Shown piece after piece: positions 9,201 to 17,000 of a DNA stretch of 64,000 nt. The notes below the pieces were generated by a model. It saw only the letters and a program-made list of their open reading frames with translations. It did not search any database and was not told the DNA's origin. The stretch covers positions 1 to 64,000 of the forward strand of contig NZ_SMLC01000013.1 in assembly GCF_004349245.1 (NCBI RefSeq). Reading direction: 5' to 3'. How positions within the stretch are numbered: position 1 is the first letter of the stretch; every line of letters begins with the position of its first letter. The stretch comes from Actinomadura sp. 6K520 (GTDB lineage Bacteria > Actinomycetota > Actinomycetes > Streptosporangiales > Streptosporangiaceae). The position numbers were made by a program, and so were the translations under genes.

Positions 9201-10083
9201 CGACGTTGCGTCCGGCGGCGTAGCGGCGCTCGCTCCGGTAGAGCAGCCGGAGATGCGTCTCCTCGGCGTCGTCTCCGACCGCCGCGAGATCATCGGCGGG
9301 ATCGTCCACCGGGAGGAAGACGGCCTTCGCTCCGTCGAGCGCCGTCACGATCAGCTCCGGCTGGAACAGCCAGGCGGTGTCCTTGTTACTGGTCGGCTCG
9401 ATCTGCTGGTTGACGAGGGCGATCTCCACGACGCGCATGCCGTCCCGCGGCCGGACGTTCACGCTCAGCAGCACACCGGGCGCCTCGTCATGCTCCCCCG
9501 TCAGCGGGATCTTGTAGGACTCCTCCGCGTCGAGCCGCACCTCCTTCTCGCGCGTGACCGGCTTGCGGGCCCAGATCCGGTGCTTCTTGCCGTCCTCGCC
9601 TTCCTGCTCGTGCTGGTCGTAGCTGCCCCAGGACGCCGTGACGACGACGGCGTCCACATCGGCGGGGACGCAGAACGACAGGCCCATCGAGGAGGCCCAG
9701 ATCTTGCCGAGCGTCTGCGGGCTGACGACCTCGGGCATCGTCCCTTCGGTCGCGTCTCCGGCGACCCCGGCCTCGGTGTCGGGCATCTCGCCGGCGCTCT
9801 CGATCGCGGACGCCGGCGAGTGCTTCGGCCCCAGCATCCCGACGAGGTACCGCTCGCGCGGGCCCATCGCCTTGGGCTTGAACTCCTCCGTCGGGCCGTC
9901 CCAGGGGCCTAGCAGGTCACGCCGGACGAGTTCCTCCAACTCGTCCCGCACCTCGAACGACCCGCCGTCGGAGAACGTCTGCGGAACGTCCAGCGGCGGC
10001 CTGGCCACGGCGTCCTTCCCCTTCAGCAGCGTGAGTTGCACGTCCCCCGGCTGCGGGAACAGCCCGCCGTCATCCTCATCCAC
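6226..10083 (-). CDS. drmA: DISARM helicase DrmA
   Basis: A 1285-residue superfamily 2 helicase, the motor of DISARM. Walker A reads FPTGGGKTEAYL near residue 500, the Walker B box is DELH near 756, and motif VI reads QASSRVGRD near 1052. Cysteine pairs CPWC and CPRGEGDAC between the first two motifs suggest a zinc-binding insertion. The long N-terminal part (about 1-480) is family-specific. I chose the GTG at 10083 because GGAGG stands 6-7 nt upstream; the frame stays open 20 codons further, but those residues (Cys-, Arg-rich) do not look like protein. It is the first gene of the five-gene minus-strand operon and is divergent from the four-gene cassette that starts at 10562. Confidence 0.93.
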   Translation of the reverse strand: MDEDDGGLFPQPGDVQLTLLKGKDAVARPPLDVPQTFSDGGSFEVRDELEELVRRDLLGPWDGPTEEFKPKAMGPRERYLVGMLGPKHSPASAIESAGEMPDTEAGVAGDATEGTMPEVVSPQTLGKIWASSMGLSFCVPADVDAVVVTASWGSYDQHEQEGEDGKKHRIWARKPVTREKEVRLDAEESYKIPLTGEHDEAPGVLLSVNVRPRDGMRVVEIALVNQQIEPTSNKDTAWLFQPELIVTALDGAKAVFLPVDDPADDLAAVGDDAEETHLRLLYRSERRYAAGRNVAVHADVAPDARVAHRLTTTWLPVHEVPATIAPTGPGTALEHVELSMDALAEATPAQLQQGLRPLVDGYNAWLKARETEIPALPEALKGAARKAVHEARRAANRIAAGVRLLSDENSPRHREALDAFHFANKAMALQRRHTAITPKREEGLTYDEALQSINGQGPKAASWRPFQLAFVLLNLPSLTDPAHPERSADHTALADLLFFPTGGGKTEAYLGLTAYTFAIRRLQGTFGTAEEARDGMAGVAVLMRYTLRLLTAQQFQRAAALVCAAEIIRREDPTTWGDERFRIGLWVGAGVSPNWFEDAKNQVIEARDQGSGHRANVLQTLACPWCGEELKAERDLHIDEERRRILLYCPRGEGDACPFSRKVSRDDGLPILTVDEEIYRYAPSLVIATVDKLAQLPWRGFAGILFGRARSRCDRHGFRHDDLDEKTGCRNKHNEKGRLPAVTARPVVRLRPPDLVIQDELHLISGALGTTVGLFEAAVAELSSWLYRGQRTGPKIVASTATTKRAREQVCGVFGRDLAVFPPQVIDVADTFFSRQEPVTPETPGRRYMGICAHGVRIKSAEIRLSEILLLAGQTLFDKYGEPADPYMTMVGYFNATRELAGMRRYLDDDVTTRVRRHGTAKGLSDRIVQRGGMLTIQELTSRISSGDISDVLKRLEHGFEPDLDTSHRRVEAAAEMARHLKEQRESKNKGKAARPHPLADRFYERRKADLQPVDVVLATSMLQVGVDVSRFGLMVMVGQPKNTAEYIQASSRVGRDAERPGLVLTLYNWSRPRDLAHYEDFEHYHSTFYRQVEALSVTPYTRRSLDRGTAGALVAAVRHAAGDFSNNPDAIEVDRSDPRVQGIVDRMLARAEAVAGTRGRQYLDERIQVVLDAWERAKDSGSARLGYDDGTWNKQTIKGLLQRAGNGRWETMTVGMSMRETENEINLLFPGNEGIFHPTYNEPEWSFGAPAEADDDAPEGDELGQSTLDNAGASATAPTAREAR

Positions 10084-10561
10084 TCCGCGCCTCCGACCGC
10101 TCAAATGCCGTGTACACGCTACACAAGCACACCCCGCCGACACTCTCGCCGCGTCCGGCCCCCAGAGGCATCCGCGCGACCGATGTCGGCCACCCCGAGG
10201 CTCTCTGCGAGAGAATCACCGAAAAGCCGATTCTTTGAGAATTCCCGGGCCGTGATCTGCGTCTCTGCCGGGAACGTGACACACCTGCGAGTCCTCGTAT
10301 TTATGGACAGAACTCCGAAAGCAGACGGGTCTGCACCCGCCCGTTTCGGCAGGCACGGCAAGCACAACGCGAACACGTTCGGGTTACGGTCTGTGCGATA
10401 CATCCGAAACCTTGCTATTTATGACCGAAATGAAGTTGCGTGTTCCCTGCCCGCGACCTTCCCGGTACGCGATAACCCTGGAAGATCCGCGATTACCGTC
10501 CCATAATGAGGCCTGAATAAGGGACACGGGCGACCGCAACAGATCGGCAAGGTACAGCGAC
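10084..10561. promoter_or_regulatory. Divergent promoter region between drmA and the 10562 cassette
   Basis: This 478-base gap is less GC-rich than the genes on both sides and holds no convincing gene. It must carry the promoters for drmA (minus) and for the cassette (plus). Two copies of TATTTATG followed by AC stand at 10298-10308 and 10416-10425, in the same direction and 118 bases apart. A GTGTACAC palindrome-like stretch lies near 10111-10118, 30 bases ahead of the drmA start. No binding protein can be named. Confidence 0.5.
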
Positions 10562-10984
10562 ATGGATCCCGCGCTGGCAGGGCTCGCCGGGGCGGTTGCG
10601 GCGGCCCTCGTGGATGCCATGACGACCGACTTCTGGGCCACCGCGAGGACCCGGCTCGCACGGATCGTCGGGCGCGGCGCGCATACCGCCGAGGCGGACC
10701 TGACCCGGGAACTCGAGGAGTCCGCGGGCAGGGTCAGCCGGAGTTCCCCGCCGGAACAGGCGGCCATGGCGGCCGAGCAGGCGAGATGGGCGGCGCTGCT
10801 GACGGCATTCCTCGCCGAGCACCTGGATGCCTCGGCCGAACTCCAGGACTTCGTCCTGCACATCCGAGAGGCATTGCCGGACGCGGACACGGTCCACGTC
10901 GTGCAGAACATCACCGCCGGGCGGAACACCTTCATCGCGGGCCGTGACCAGCACATCTCCCTGACCTTGGACGACGATGGGTGA
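10562..10984 (+). CDS. Small helical protein with C-terminal beta-type motif, first gene of an unknown cassette
   Basis: A 140-residue protein. Residues 1-105 are helical and alanine-rich, beginning with a possible membrane-active helix (LAGLAGAVAAALVDAM), and contain the ATARTRLARIVGRG segment often seen in actinobacterial effector-associated proteins. The C-terminus (about 112-134, VQNITAGRNTFIAGRDQHI) is a short beta-prone motif with repeated AGR[ND] elements. This layout, a helical domain followed by a short motif, recalls bacterial Bell-domain proteins with BASS-type amyloid signalling motifs; that assignment is inference. The next gene, which overlaps it by 8 nt, begins with a related motif. 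No RBS of note; the ATG follows a purine-poor leader. Confidence 0.72.
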   Translation: MDPALAGLAGAVAAALVDAMTTDFWATARTRLARIVGRGAHTAEADLTRELEESAGRVSRSSPPEQAAMAAEQARWAALLTAFLAEHLDASAELQDFVLHIREALPDADTVHVVQNITAGRNTFIAGRDQHISLTLDDDG

Positions 10985-12176
10985 AGAGCTGGAACGTCCG
11001 GCTCCCAGCCAGCAGGTGTGGGCTAGACGCGACGCGTTCGTCGCGGCCCGGGACATCTACGTCACCGCGGTGCTGGGAAGCACATCGCAGTCGCCCCTTG
11101 CCGCAGCAACGGCCTTCAAGCGCGAACGACCCTTATTCGTTCAATACACGAATCCGGAAATCCTGGCGTGTCACGGCATAGACGTCGGCGAAAGGCACGC
11201 GGCGCTCACGCTGGCCCGGGCATTGGACGCCACACGGCTGGCCCTGCTCCTGACCGAACGTCACCTCCTCATCCCCGCGTCCTACATCTTCGAGATCCCC
11301 TGGTATCCGATTTTCCTTGGCTGCGTGGAGCCGCTGGTACGGGCGGGCGCCCTACGCTATGTGGCCCCGGTCTCCGACCTCGCCGACTACCGGGAGATGA
11401 AAGTCCACGAGTACCGCCGGGACCGGCACAACCCCTACCGTCACGCCGGATTGCGGGGAATCTGCGCCGATCCCGATTTCCGCTGGGCTCCTCGCCATGG
11501 CGGCGGAACGGCGGCCGGAATCGGCGAATTGTGGCGGGCGGCTCTGCAGCCCGGCGGCGAGCTGCACCGCATCGCGCGTGGAACCGCACGCAGATGGCCC
11601 CGGCCGGGGGGACGCGCCGAACGGCTCCTCGCGCGGACCCCCGAACGGCTGGAGGGCCAAGCGTTCATCGCGCGGTTCGTAGAACGGACCCTGCCCGTGC
11701 CTCTATCACCCGCCGAAAGCACCTCCCTCGCCTTCTTCCTTTCCCGCGCCTACCTGCGCAGCTATCTCCTCGACCTAGATGCCGCCGTCCTTGCGGACCT
11801 CCCCGCAGGCGAACTGACCTGCGGGCTGAGCCGCAGGTCACCGGACATGGACGGCAGGCTCCTCTCGGCACGGCGGCTCGACATGGTGTTGCACTGGCTC
11901 GGTATCGCGGATTTCGTCCACCGCATCGCCGAGTGGGACGAACTGCTGCGGCTGCGCTCCCTGCCCGCGTTCGGACTCGTCATCGACCGGGCTTACGACG
12001 AAACCTCCTTCGACGCGCTGCGGATCGCCGTTCTTGCGGTACGCGGATCACGCGGATCACGCGGATTCAGGCTCGCCGGCACCTATGCCGAGGCGAAGTC
12101 GAACGTGCAGGCCGTGGCCGGCACCATGGCCGATTTCACGTTCAATGGCAGGACGACATGGAGAGACGATCGATGA
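10977..12176 (+). CDS. Unknown protein with N-terminal motif matching its upstream partner
   Basis: A 399-residue protein that I do not recognise. Residues 13-30 (QVWARRDAFVAARDIYVT) align without gaps to the C-terminal motif of the previous gene, sharing Q, A, R, F, A, R and D in register. The remaining 360 residues look globular and soluble, with a conserved-looking block LLLTERHLLIPASYIFEIP near 90-110 and no recognisable nucleotide-binding loop. A 9-base tandem repeat (CGCGGATCA) at about 12042-12066 encodes GSRGSRGF. The gene overlaps its neighbours by 8 nt (upstream) and as ATGA (downstream), so all four cassette genes are probably made together. Confidence 0.75.
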   Translation: MGEELERPAPSQQVWARRDAFVAARDIYVTAVLGSTSQSPLAAATAFKRERPLFVQYTNPEILACHGIDVGERHAALTLARALDATRLALLLTERHLLIPASYIFEIPWYPIFLGCVEPLVRAGALRYVAPVSDLADYREMKVHEYRRDRHNPYRHAGLRGICADPDFRWAPRHGGGTAAGIGELWRAALQPGGELHRIARGTARRWPRPGGRAERLLARTPERLEGQAFIARFVERTLPVPLSPAESTSLAFFLSRAYLRSYLLDLDAAVLADLPAGELTCGLSRRSPDMDGRLLSARRLDMVLHWLGIADFVHRIAEWDELLRLRSLPAFGLVIDRAYDETSFDALRIAVLAVRGSRGSRGFRLAGTYAEAKSNVQAVAGTMADFTFNGRTTWRDDR

Positions 12177-12769
12177 CCATATCCATATACTGCTCCGGCT
12201 CCATCATGAAGGGCGCGGCGGACGAGAAGAAACTCTGCTGGTCCGACATCGAGCGGCTGGAGGTCGCGAAAGGCGCCGCACCTCACGAGGTCGTGTTCCT
12301 GAACCCGGACGACCCCATCACCGACCCGTCCAACACGCTCGGGCAGTTCGGCCGCGACATGTACCAGGTGATGGTCGCGACGACGGTCGTCGTGGACGCC
12401 CGGGAGCGGCGCGGTATCGGCATCGGGGTGGAGATGTCCGCCGCAGCCCTCCTCGGCACACCGATCATCGTCGTCGCCCCGCGCAACTCCAAGTACCGGA
12501 CAGACGAGCTCGAATACCGCGGCGTCCTCGTCCGCGACTACGTGCACCCGCACGTGGCCGCGCTGGCCTCCGCAGTCGTCGACGACTTCGTCCGCGCCGG
12601 GGAACTGCTCCCAGAGCTGGCATCGCAGAAGGCTCGCGATGTTCACCACATGCCCCACTGGCTCGACGAAGCCATCACGGAGTACCGCGACAACGTCCTG
12701 CCCGGTGACCCGCCCATGCTGGCCGCCCTGGAGCGCCTACATGAGCCTTCGTCGGCCAGAGGACGCTGA
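12173..12769 (+). CDS. Nucleoside 2-deoxyribosyltransferase-like protein
   Basis: A 198-residue protein with the fold pattern of nucleoside 2-deoxyribosyltransferases: N-terminal strand TISIYCSGSIM, central GRDMYQVMVATTVVVDAR, and GIGVEMSAAALLGTPIIVVAP with the family Glu in the GxExxxA context. Enzymes of this superfamily move or cut N-glycosidic bonds of nucleosides, and relatives serve in immune systems as nucleotide or NAD-consuming effectors. The ATG overlaps the preceding stop as ATGA. The frame stays open far upstream, but that part lies over the previous gene and is composed of Arg- and Pro-rich shadow sequence. Next to a phosphoribosyltransferase gene, a role in making or destroying a nucleotide is likely; substrate unknown. 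Confidence 0.78.
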   Translation: MTISIYCSGSIMKGAADEKKLCWSDIERLEVAKGAAPHEVVFLNPDDPITDPSNTLGQFGRDMYQVMVATTVVVDARERRGIGIGVEMSAAALLGTPIIVVAPRNSKYRTDELEYRGVLVRDYVHPHVAALASAVVDDFVRAGELLPELASQKARDVHHMPHWLDEAITEYRDNVLPGDPPMLAALERLHEPSSARGR

Positions 12770-12772
12770 CCG

Positions 12773-13645
12773 TTGATCACCGAGCTGGAACGGAGCAGCG
12801 CGGAACTCGTCAGGGACGACCTACGGCTCTATCTCGTCCACAACGACGCCCTTGAGGACCTGCTCTTCGATCGCAACCTCATGGGCACCGGGTTCCGCGC
12901 GGCCTGCCTCCGTTCCAGCCGGTGGTTCATCGCCCATCTGGCCGACGAGTACCGGCCCGAGGAGGCGGCCGAACTGGTGATACTGAGCAAGGGCCTCACC
13001 TACCAGCTCGCGGAGGCCGTCTCCGCGGAGACGGGCCATAACCTGCCCACCAACCTGATCGCCACGTCGCGAACGGCGGTCGCCCACGACACCGCCCGCA
13101 TCGAGGTGCCGTACTGCTGCTTCGAGGCGCCGGCAGAAACCCTGCTCATCGGCGACACCGTCGCGTCCGGCGAGACGATCATCACCGCGCTGCGCCGCTT
13201 CCTGGACGTCCACCCGCTCCGACGCGTCTTCGTCATCTCCTACGCGGGGACCCTCGTGGGCGCCACAAGAATCGCCGAGTTCTGCAGTAACCGGGACATC
13301 GAGGCGACGTTCCTGTACGGCCTCGCAGCTTTCGGCCTGGGAGACAACGGCTTCGACCTGTCGTTCCTCCATCCCGACACGGTCACGCGGACCCGCTACG
13401 CCGAGCGGGCCCGCGAGCAGTTCTCGGGACGGCCGGTGTCGGCGGTCGGCTGGGACTTTGGCTCCCAGTCCATGGCCCCGCGCAAGTACCGGCATCTGAC
13501 CTGGGTGGAGTCGGAGGTCTGGGATCTCACCGGCGAGGACTGCTTCAAAGTCGCCGAAGCTCCGGGCGACTGGTCAGAACTCGCACACGAACGCGCCGCC
13601 TACGAGAACGCCCTGCACCAGCGCCGCATCCGGACGGACACCTGA
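12773..13645 (+). CDS. Phosphoribosyltransferase-like protein, last cassette gene
   Basis: A 290-residue protein with a type I PRTase core: the PRPP-binding loop reads TLLIGDTVASGETI at about 123-136, preceded by a hydrophobic strand and followed by a helix. The N-terminal 100 residues and the C-terminal 100 residues (WDFGSQSMAPRKYRHLTW) are not from any nucleobase salvage enzyme I recognise. The TTG start 3 nt after the previous stop is supported by AGAGGA about 11-16 nt upstream. PRTase-fold proteins occur in prokaryotic conflict systems beside nucleoside-modifying enzymes, so a function coupled to the deoxyribosyltransferase-like neighbour is the simplest reading. Confidence 0.75.
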   Translation: MITELERSSAELVRDDLRLYLVHNDALEDLLFDRNLMGTGFRAACLRSSRWFIAHLADEYRPEEAAELVILSKGLTYQLAEAVSAETGHNLPTNLIATSRTAVAHDTARIEVPYCCFEAPAETLLIGDTVASGETIITALRRFLDVHPLRRVFVISYAGTLVGATRIAEFCSNRDIEATFLYGLAAFGLGDNGFDLSFLHPDTVTRTRYAERAREQFSGRPVSAVGWDFGSQSMAPRKYRHLTWVESEVWDLTGEDCFKVAEAPGDWSELAHERAAYENALHQRRIRTDT

Positions 13646-13696
13646 GCGCCACGCCCCGCCTCACCGGCAGGCGCCAAGACGTGACTTCTCCGCCCT

Positions 13697-13948
13697 TCAC
13701 AACCCGTTGACTCTTCGCTGCCTTTCGGACTGGTCCTGCTGGATGCGGCGCACGATCCGCCTCTTCACCTGGCGCCGTTCACGGCTGTTGCTCGTTGGAA
13801 CCTTCGCGAGCTCATTGGCCAGGAACCGATTCCACTCCACCTCCGCGACCTCTTTCCGAGAGTCGCGATCGCTCTCCCCGCCACCGGCTCCGTTGACCCT
13901 CACGGCCCGCTTGCGCCGACCGTCGACCCAGTACTCACTCGACCCCAT
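13697..13948 (-). CDS. Small basic hypothetical protein
   Basis: An 83-residue, highly charged protein rich in arginine in its C-terminal half (RRQVKRRIVRRIQQ). GGTGAGG stands just ahead of the ATG at 13948. It lies 109 nt downstream of the drmMI paralogue on the same strand and may be cotranscribed with it, and it is convergent with the cassette that ends at 13645. No domain recognised. A basic helical protein could bind nucleic acid, but this is a guess; it could also be a non-coding open frame. Confidence 0.4.
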   Translation of the reverse strand: MGSSEYWVDGRRKRAVRVNGAGGGESDRDSRKEVAEVEWNRFLANELAKVPTSNSRERRQVKRRIVRRIQQDQSERQRRVNGL

Positions 13949-14057
13949 ACCGACCTCACCAGGGCGAACGTCACTTGGCAGGCACCCTAAGCGTTGTGAA
14001 CTCGATCATCAAGAGTTCTTTTGCCTTTCCGAGTTGTCACTAGGTGCCGTGCGACGC

Positions 14058-17000
14058 CTAGAAGAGGTCGCCTTGCTCCGCAGGCTGACTCCGGCGGGCC
14101 TTGCTCAACTTCTTGTCGTGCAGCCCTGCAGCGACCTCGGCCGCGTAGCGCTCATGGTTGAGTTCAAGAAGGCGATCCACCAGTTCTCGCTGAACAGCCC
14201 GGGGCACGGTGTAGCGCATCTCTCGCCCGGTGCCGTGGTGCCCGTGGTCGAGTTGCGGGATCAGGTCGTCCCACCCGTACGCCCGACACACCGCCTCATC
14301 GATCATCTCGTGGATCTGCCGAAGCTCCACGATGTCCATATCCATGCACTTCGGGTCGTGCACCATGTTGTACGTCTTGGTGAGCCCGGCCTGCCTTGCC
14401 AGCATGAGACCCCGCCGGAACCGGTCCAGCCGGTCCCCCAGCACCCGCATCTCGGACGTCATCTCCGGCAACGGCAACGTCTCGAACACATCCGACGGCG
14501 TGTACCGAAGATCCGCCTTCATCGAGGACGCTCGCGACACCGCCCACAAGTAGTGCGGCGCACTGCTCAGCAACGCCAGCATCGCCGTATCGTCCGACGC
14601 GAACACACCAAGCGCATGAGAGAACACCTGACCTGTCGGCACCATTACCGGCATGACTGTTTTGCTAACCAACGTCAACACAATTGCTTTATCCAGCCTA
14701 TTGAGGATAGTATAGAATTCGCTCCTCGGACGCTGGAAGCACCACCATTTATCACGCGCACGCTTCTCTTTGTGTGCCACCCTCTTCGGCTTCACCAGCC
14801 GCCGGACATGAGCATATGGAGCACCGTACGCTGCAGCTTGCCCCTCCCCCCACTCTCTAAAATACACAACCCATCGACTTGCAGACAAATCGCATCTATG
14901 GTTCAAATCCTCACCGTTCAAGTAGGGAAACAATACGTCGATATTCTTGGAATCCTCCTCGATCAACACCTCGGCCTGCCGTCGCTCCATTGTGAATCCA
15001 ATGCCATCCAACTTGGACCCCTGAGATATCAGGCCGACATTGGAAGCCAGTCGACAAGCTGGAGTCGCAACTCGATAACACGGAACCAGAGAAGACGTTA
15101 TTCCATTGACTCGTATTCCATCTGAATATCGGCCCGCAGCGCCGTCAAGCTCTCGCTTGCTTGCCCATATTACACAATACTCCAGAGCCGCACTCTTGGA
15201 AGGCCACGACTCAGACTTGATCGAAGCGCGAATGATTGTCCCACTGGCAATGATCTGATCGAGTCCCACCTCCCGGGTATCCCCTTGAGCCAGTGAGTTG
15301 GTTGCAATCAGACCCAATTGGCCACCATCGTTGCATAGAGAGTGGCCACGCAAGGCAAAGTAGGCCACGAGGTCACAACGACCGCCAGCCCGTAGACCGC
15401 TCGCAACATCAGCCACCAACCGCTCTCGATAAGCCACCCCCAATACACCTGTGATCTTCGTACCGCCAAGGTATGGTGGATTTCCTATGACAGCGTCGAA
15501 GCCACCTTTTTCAAAAACCTCCGGGAAAACGAGGGGCCAGTGGACCGGGCGACGGTCGAAGGCTCCGTCCAGTTGGTCCGTGCGAAGCCAGTGTTCGAGT
15601 TGATCGCGGACGGCGAGAAGAGCGGTCCCGTCGCCGGACATGGCTTTGTGCGCGGCCTCCACGGCCAGGTTGGAGGCGGTGTCGAGGCCGGTCGCGCCCC
15701 TGGCCGCATGCGCCAGGGCGGCGCCGGTGGTGAGGTCGGCGAGGAGGCGGGCGAGTTCAGTGTCATGTTCGACCTCACTGAGAACCTTCCGCTTGTCCTC
15801 AAGCTTTTCAAGGTCGGTGCCCTTGATCTCGACCAGTCGGCGGCGCTTCGCGGCGACGCGGCCGACGAGTTCACGAATTCCCGTGGTCAGATCGAAGAGG
15901 GCGCTTTCGTCCTGGTGCAGACTCCGGCCGCGTGCCGCGTCCATGTGCAGGACTTCGAGCTGGTCGAGGGATGTGATGCCCAGCAGGGAATCGCCGACGA
16001 CGAGCCGGTCGTCCAGGAAGGCGAACGGACGGTCCGGGCAAACGAGCCAGAGGGAGAATTTGGCGATGTCCACCGCCATATCGTTGATGTCCGCACCGTA
16101 GAGGCAGTGTTCGATGATCTGGCGGCGGGCCTCGACGACGACCGGGTCGGCATCGGCGTCGAAAGTGGGGACCGCGTCCACGGTTTCGTGGTCGCGGACG
16201 CGTTGGTCACCTTCCCGCATCCATGCACTGACCAGATGATTGGCGAGGTAACGGCAGGCCGCCACCAGGAACGCGCCGGATCCCATCGCAATGTCGGCGA
16301 CTCTCAACGAGAGGATCTCGTTCGAGGAGATTGCCTTCCATTCCCGGTCATTTGCGGTCTGCAACGGCCCCGGAGAGTGGACGAGCGGTTCTAGAGCGCC
16401 TTCAACGACCTCCTTGGCGAGCGAACTCGGTGTGTAGTGAGCACCCGTCCTCCGACGCAGGGACGACTCGGTCACGTACAAGGCATCCGTCAGGAAGACC
16501 ATCGGCAGATCGCGTAGGTCCCGCCGAATAATGCCGAAGAAGGGCAGGAGCCGTTCGGTCAGTTCATAATCACCCCAGGTAACCGCCAGTAGCTTGCGCT
16601 GCGCCTCCCTATTTTCAGCCTGCGGGAGAGGGGAAAGTCGCTTTTCGAGCGCCCTCGCGGACCCGATACGAGAGTCTTTGTATTCATCGGCAAGTCTCGC
16701 CGCCAGGGACGGGACGTCCGGGCATGACCTTGCGAGATCTTCGAGAGTGGTGAGGGCCACCTCTTCCTCGTGGCCCGGTTTTCCAGTTAGCCCGACATAC
16801 GTTTCGTCGGCGTAATAGGCGTCGTGAGATAGGAGGCCCTCGTACACGTAGCCGATTTCTTCCACGGCCAGTGTCCGGAAGGAAAGCCTGCGCCGCTCGC
16901 GCATCTTCCCCGTGCCGATCTGCACGTACTGCACCGACTGCAGGATATGCAGGACAGTGCGGTCGTCAATGGTCTCCGGAAGCCACGGGTAGCGGTCCGC

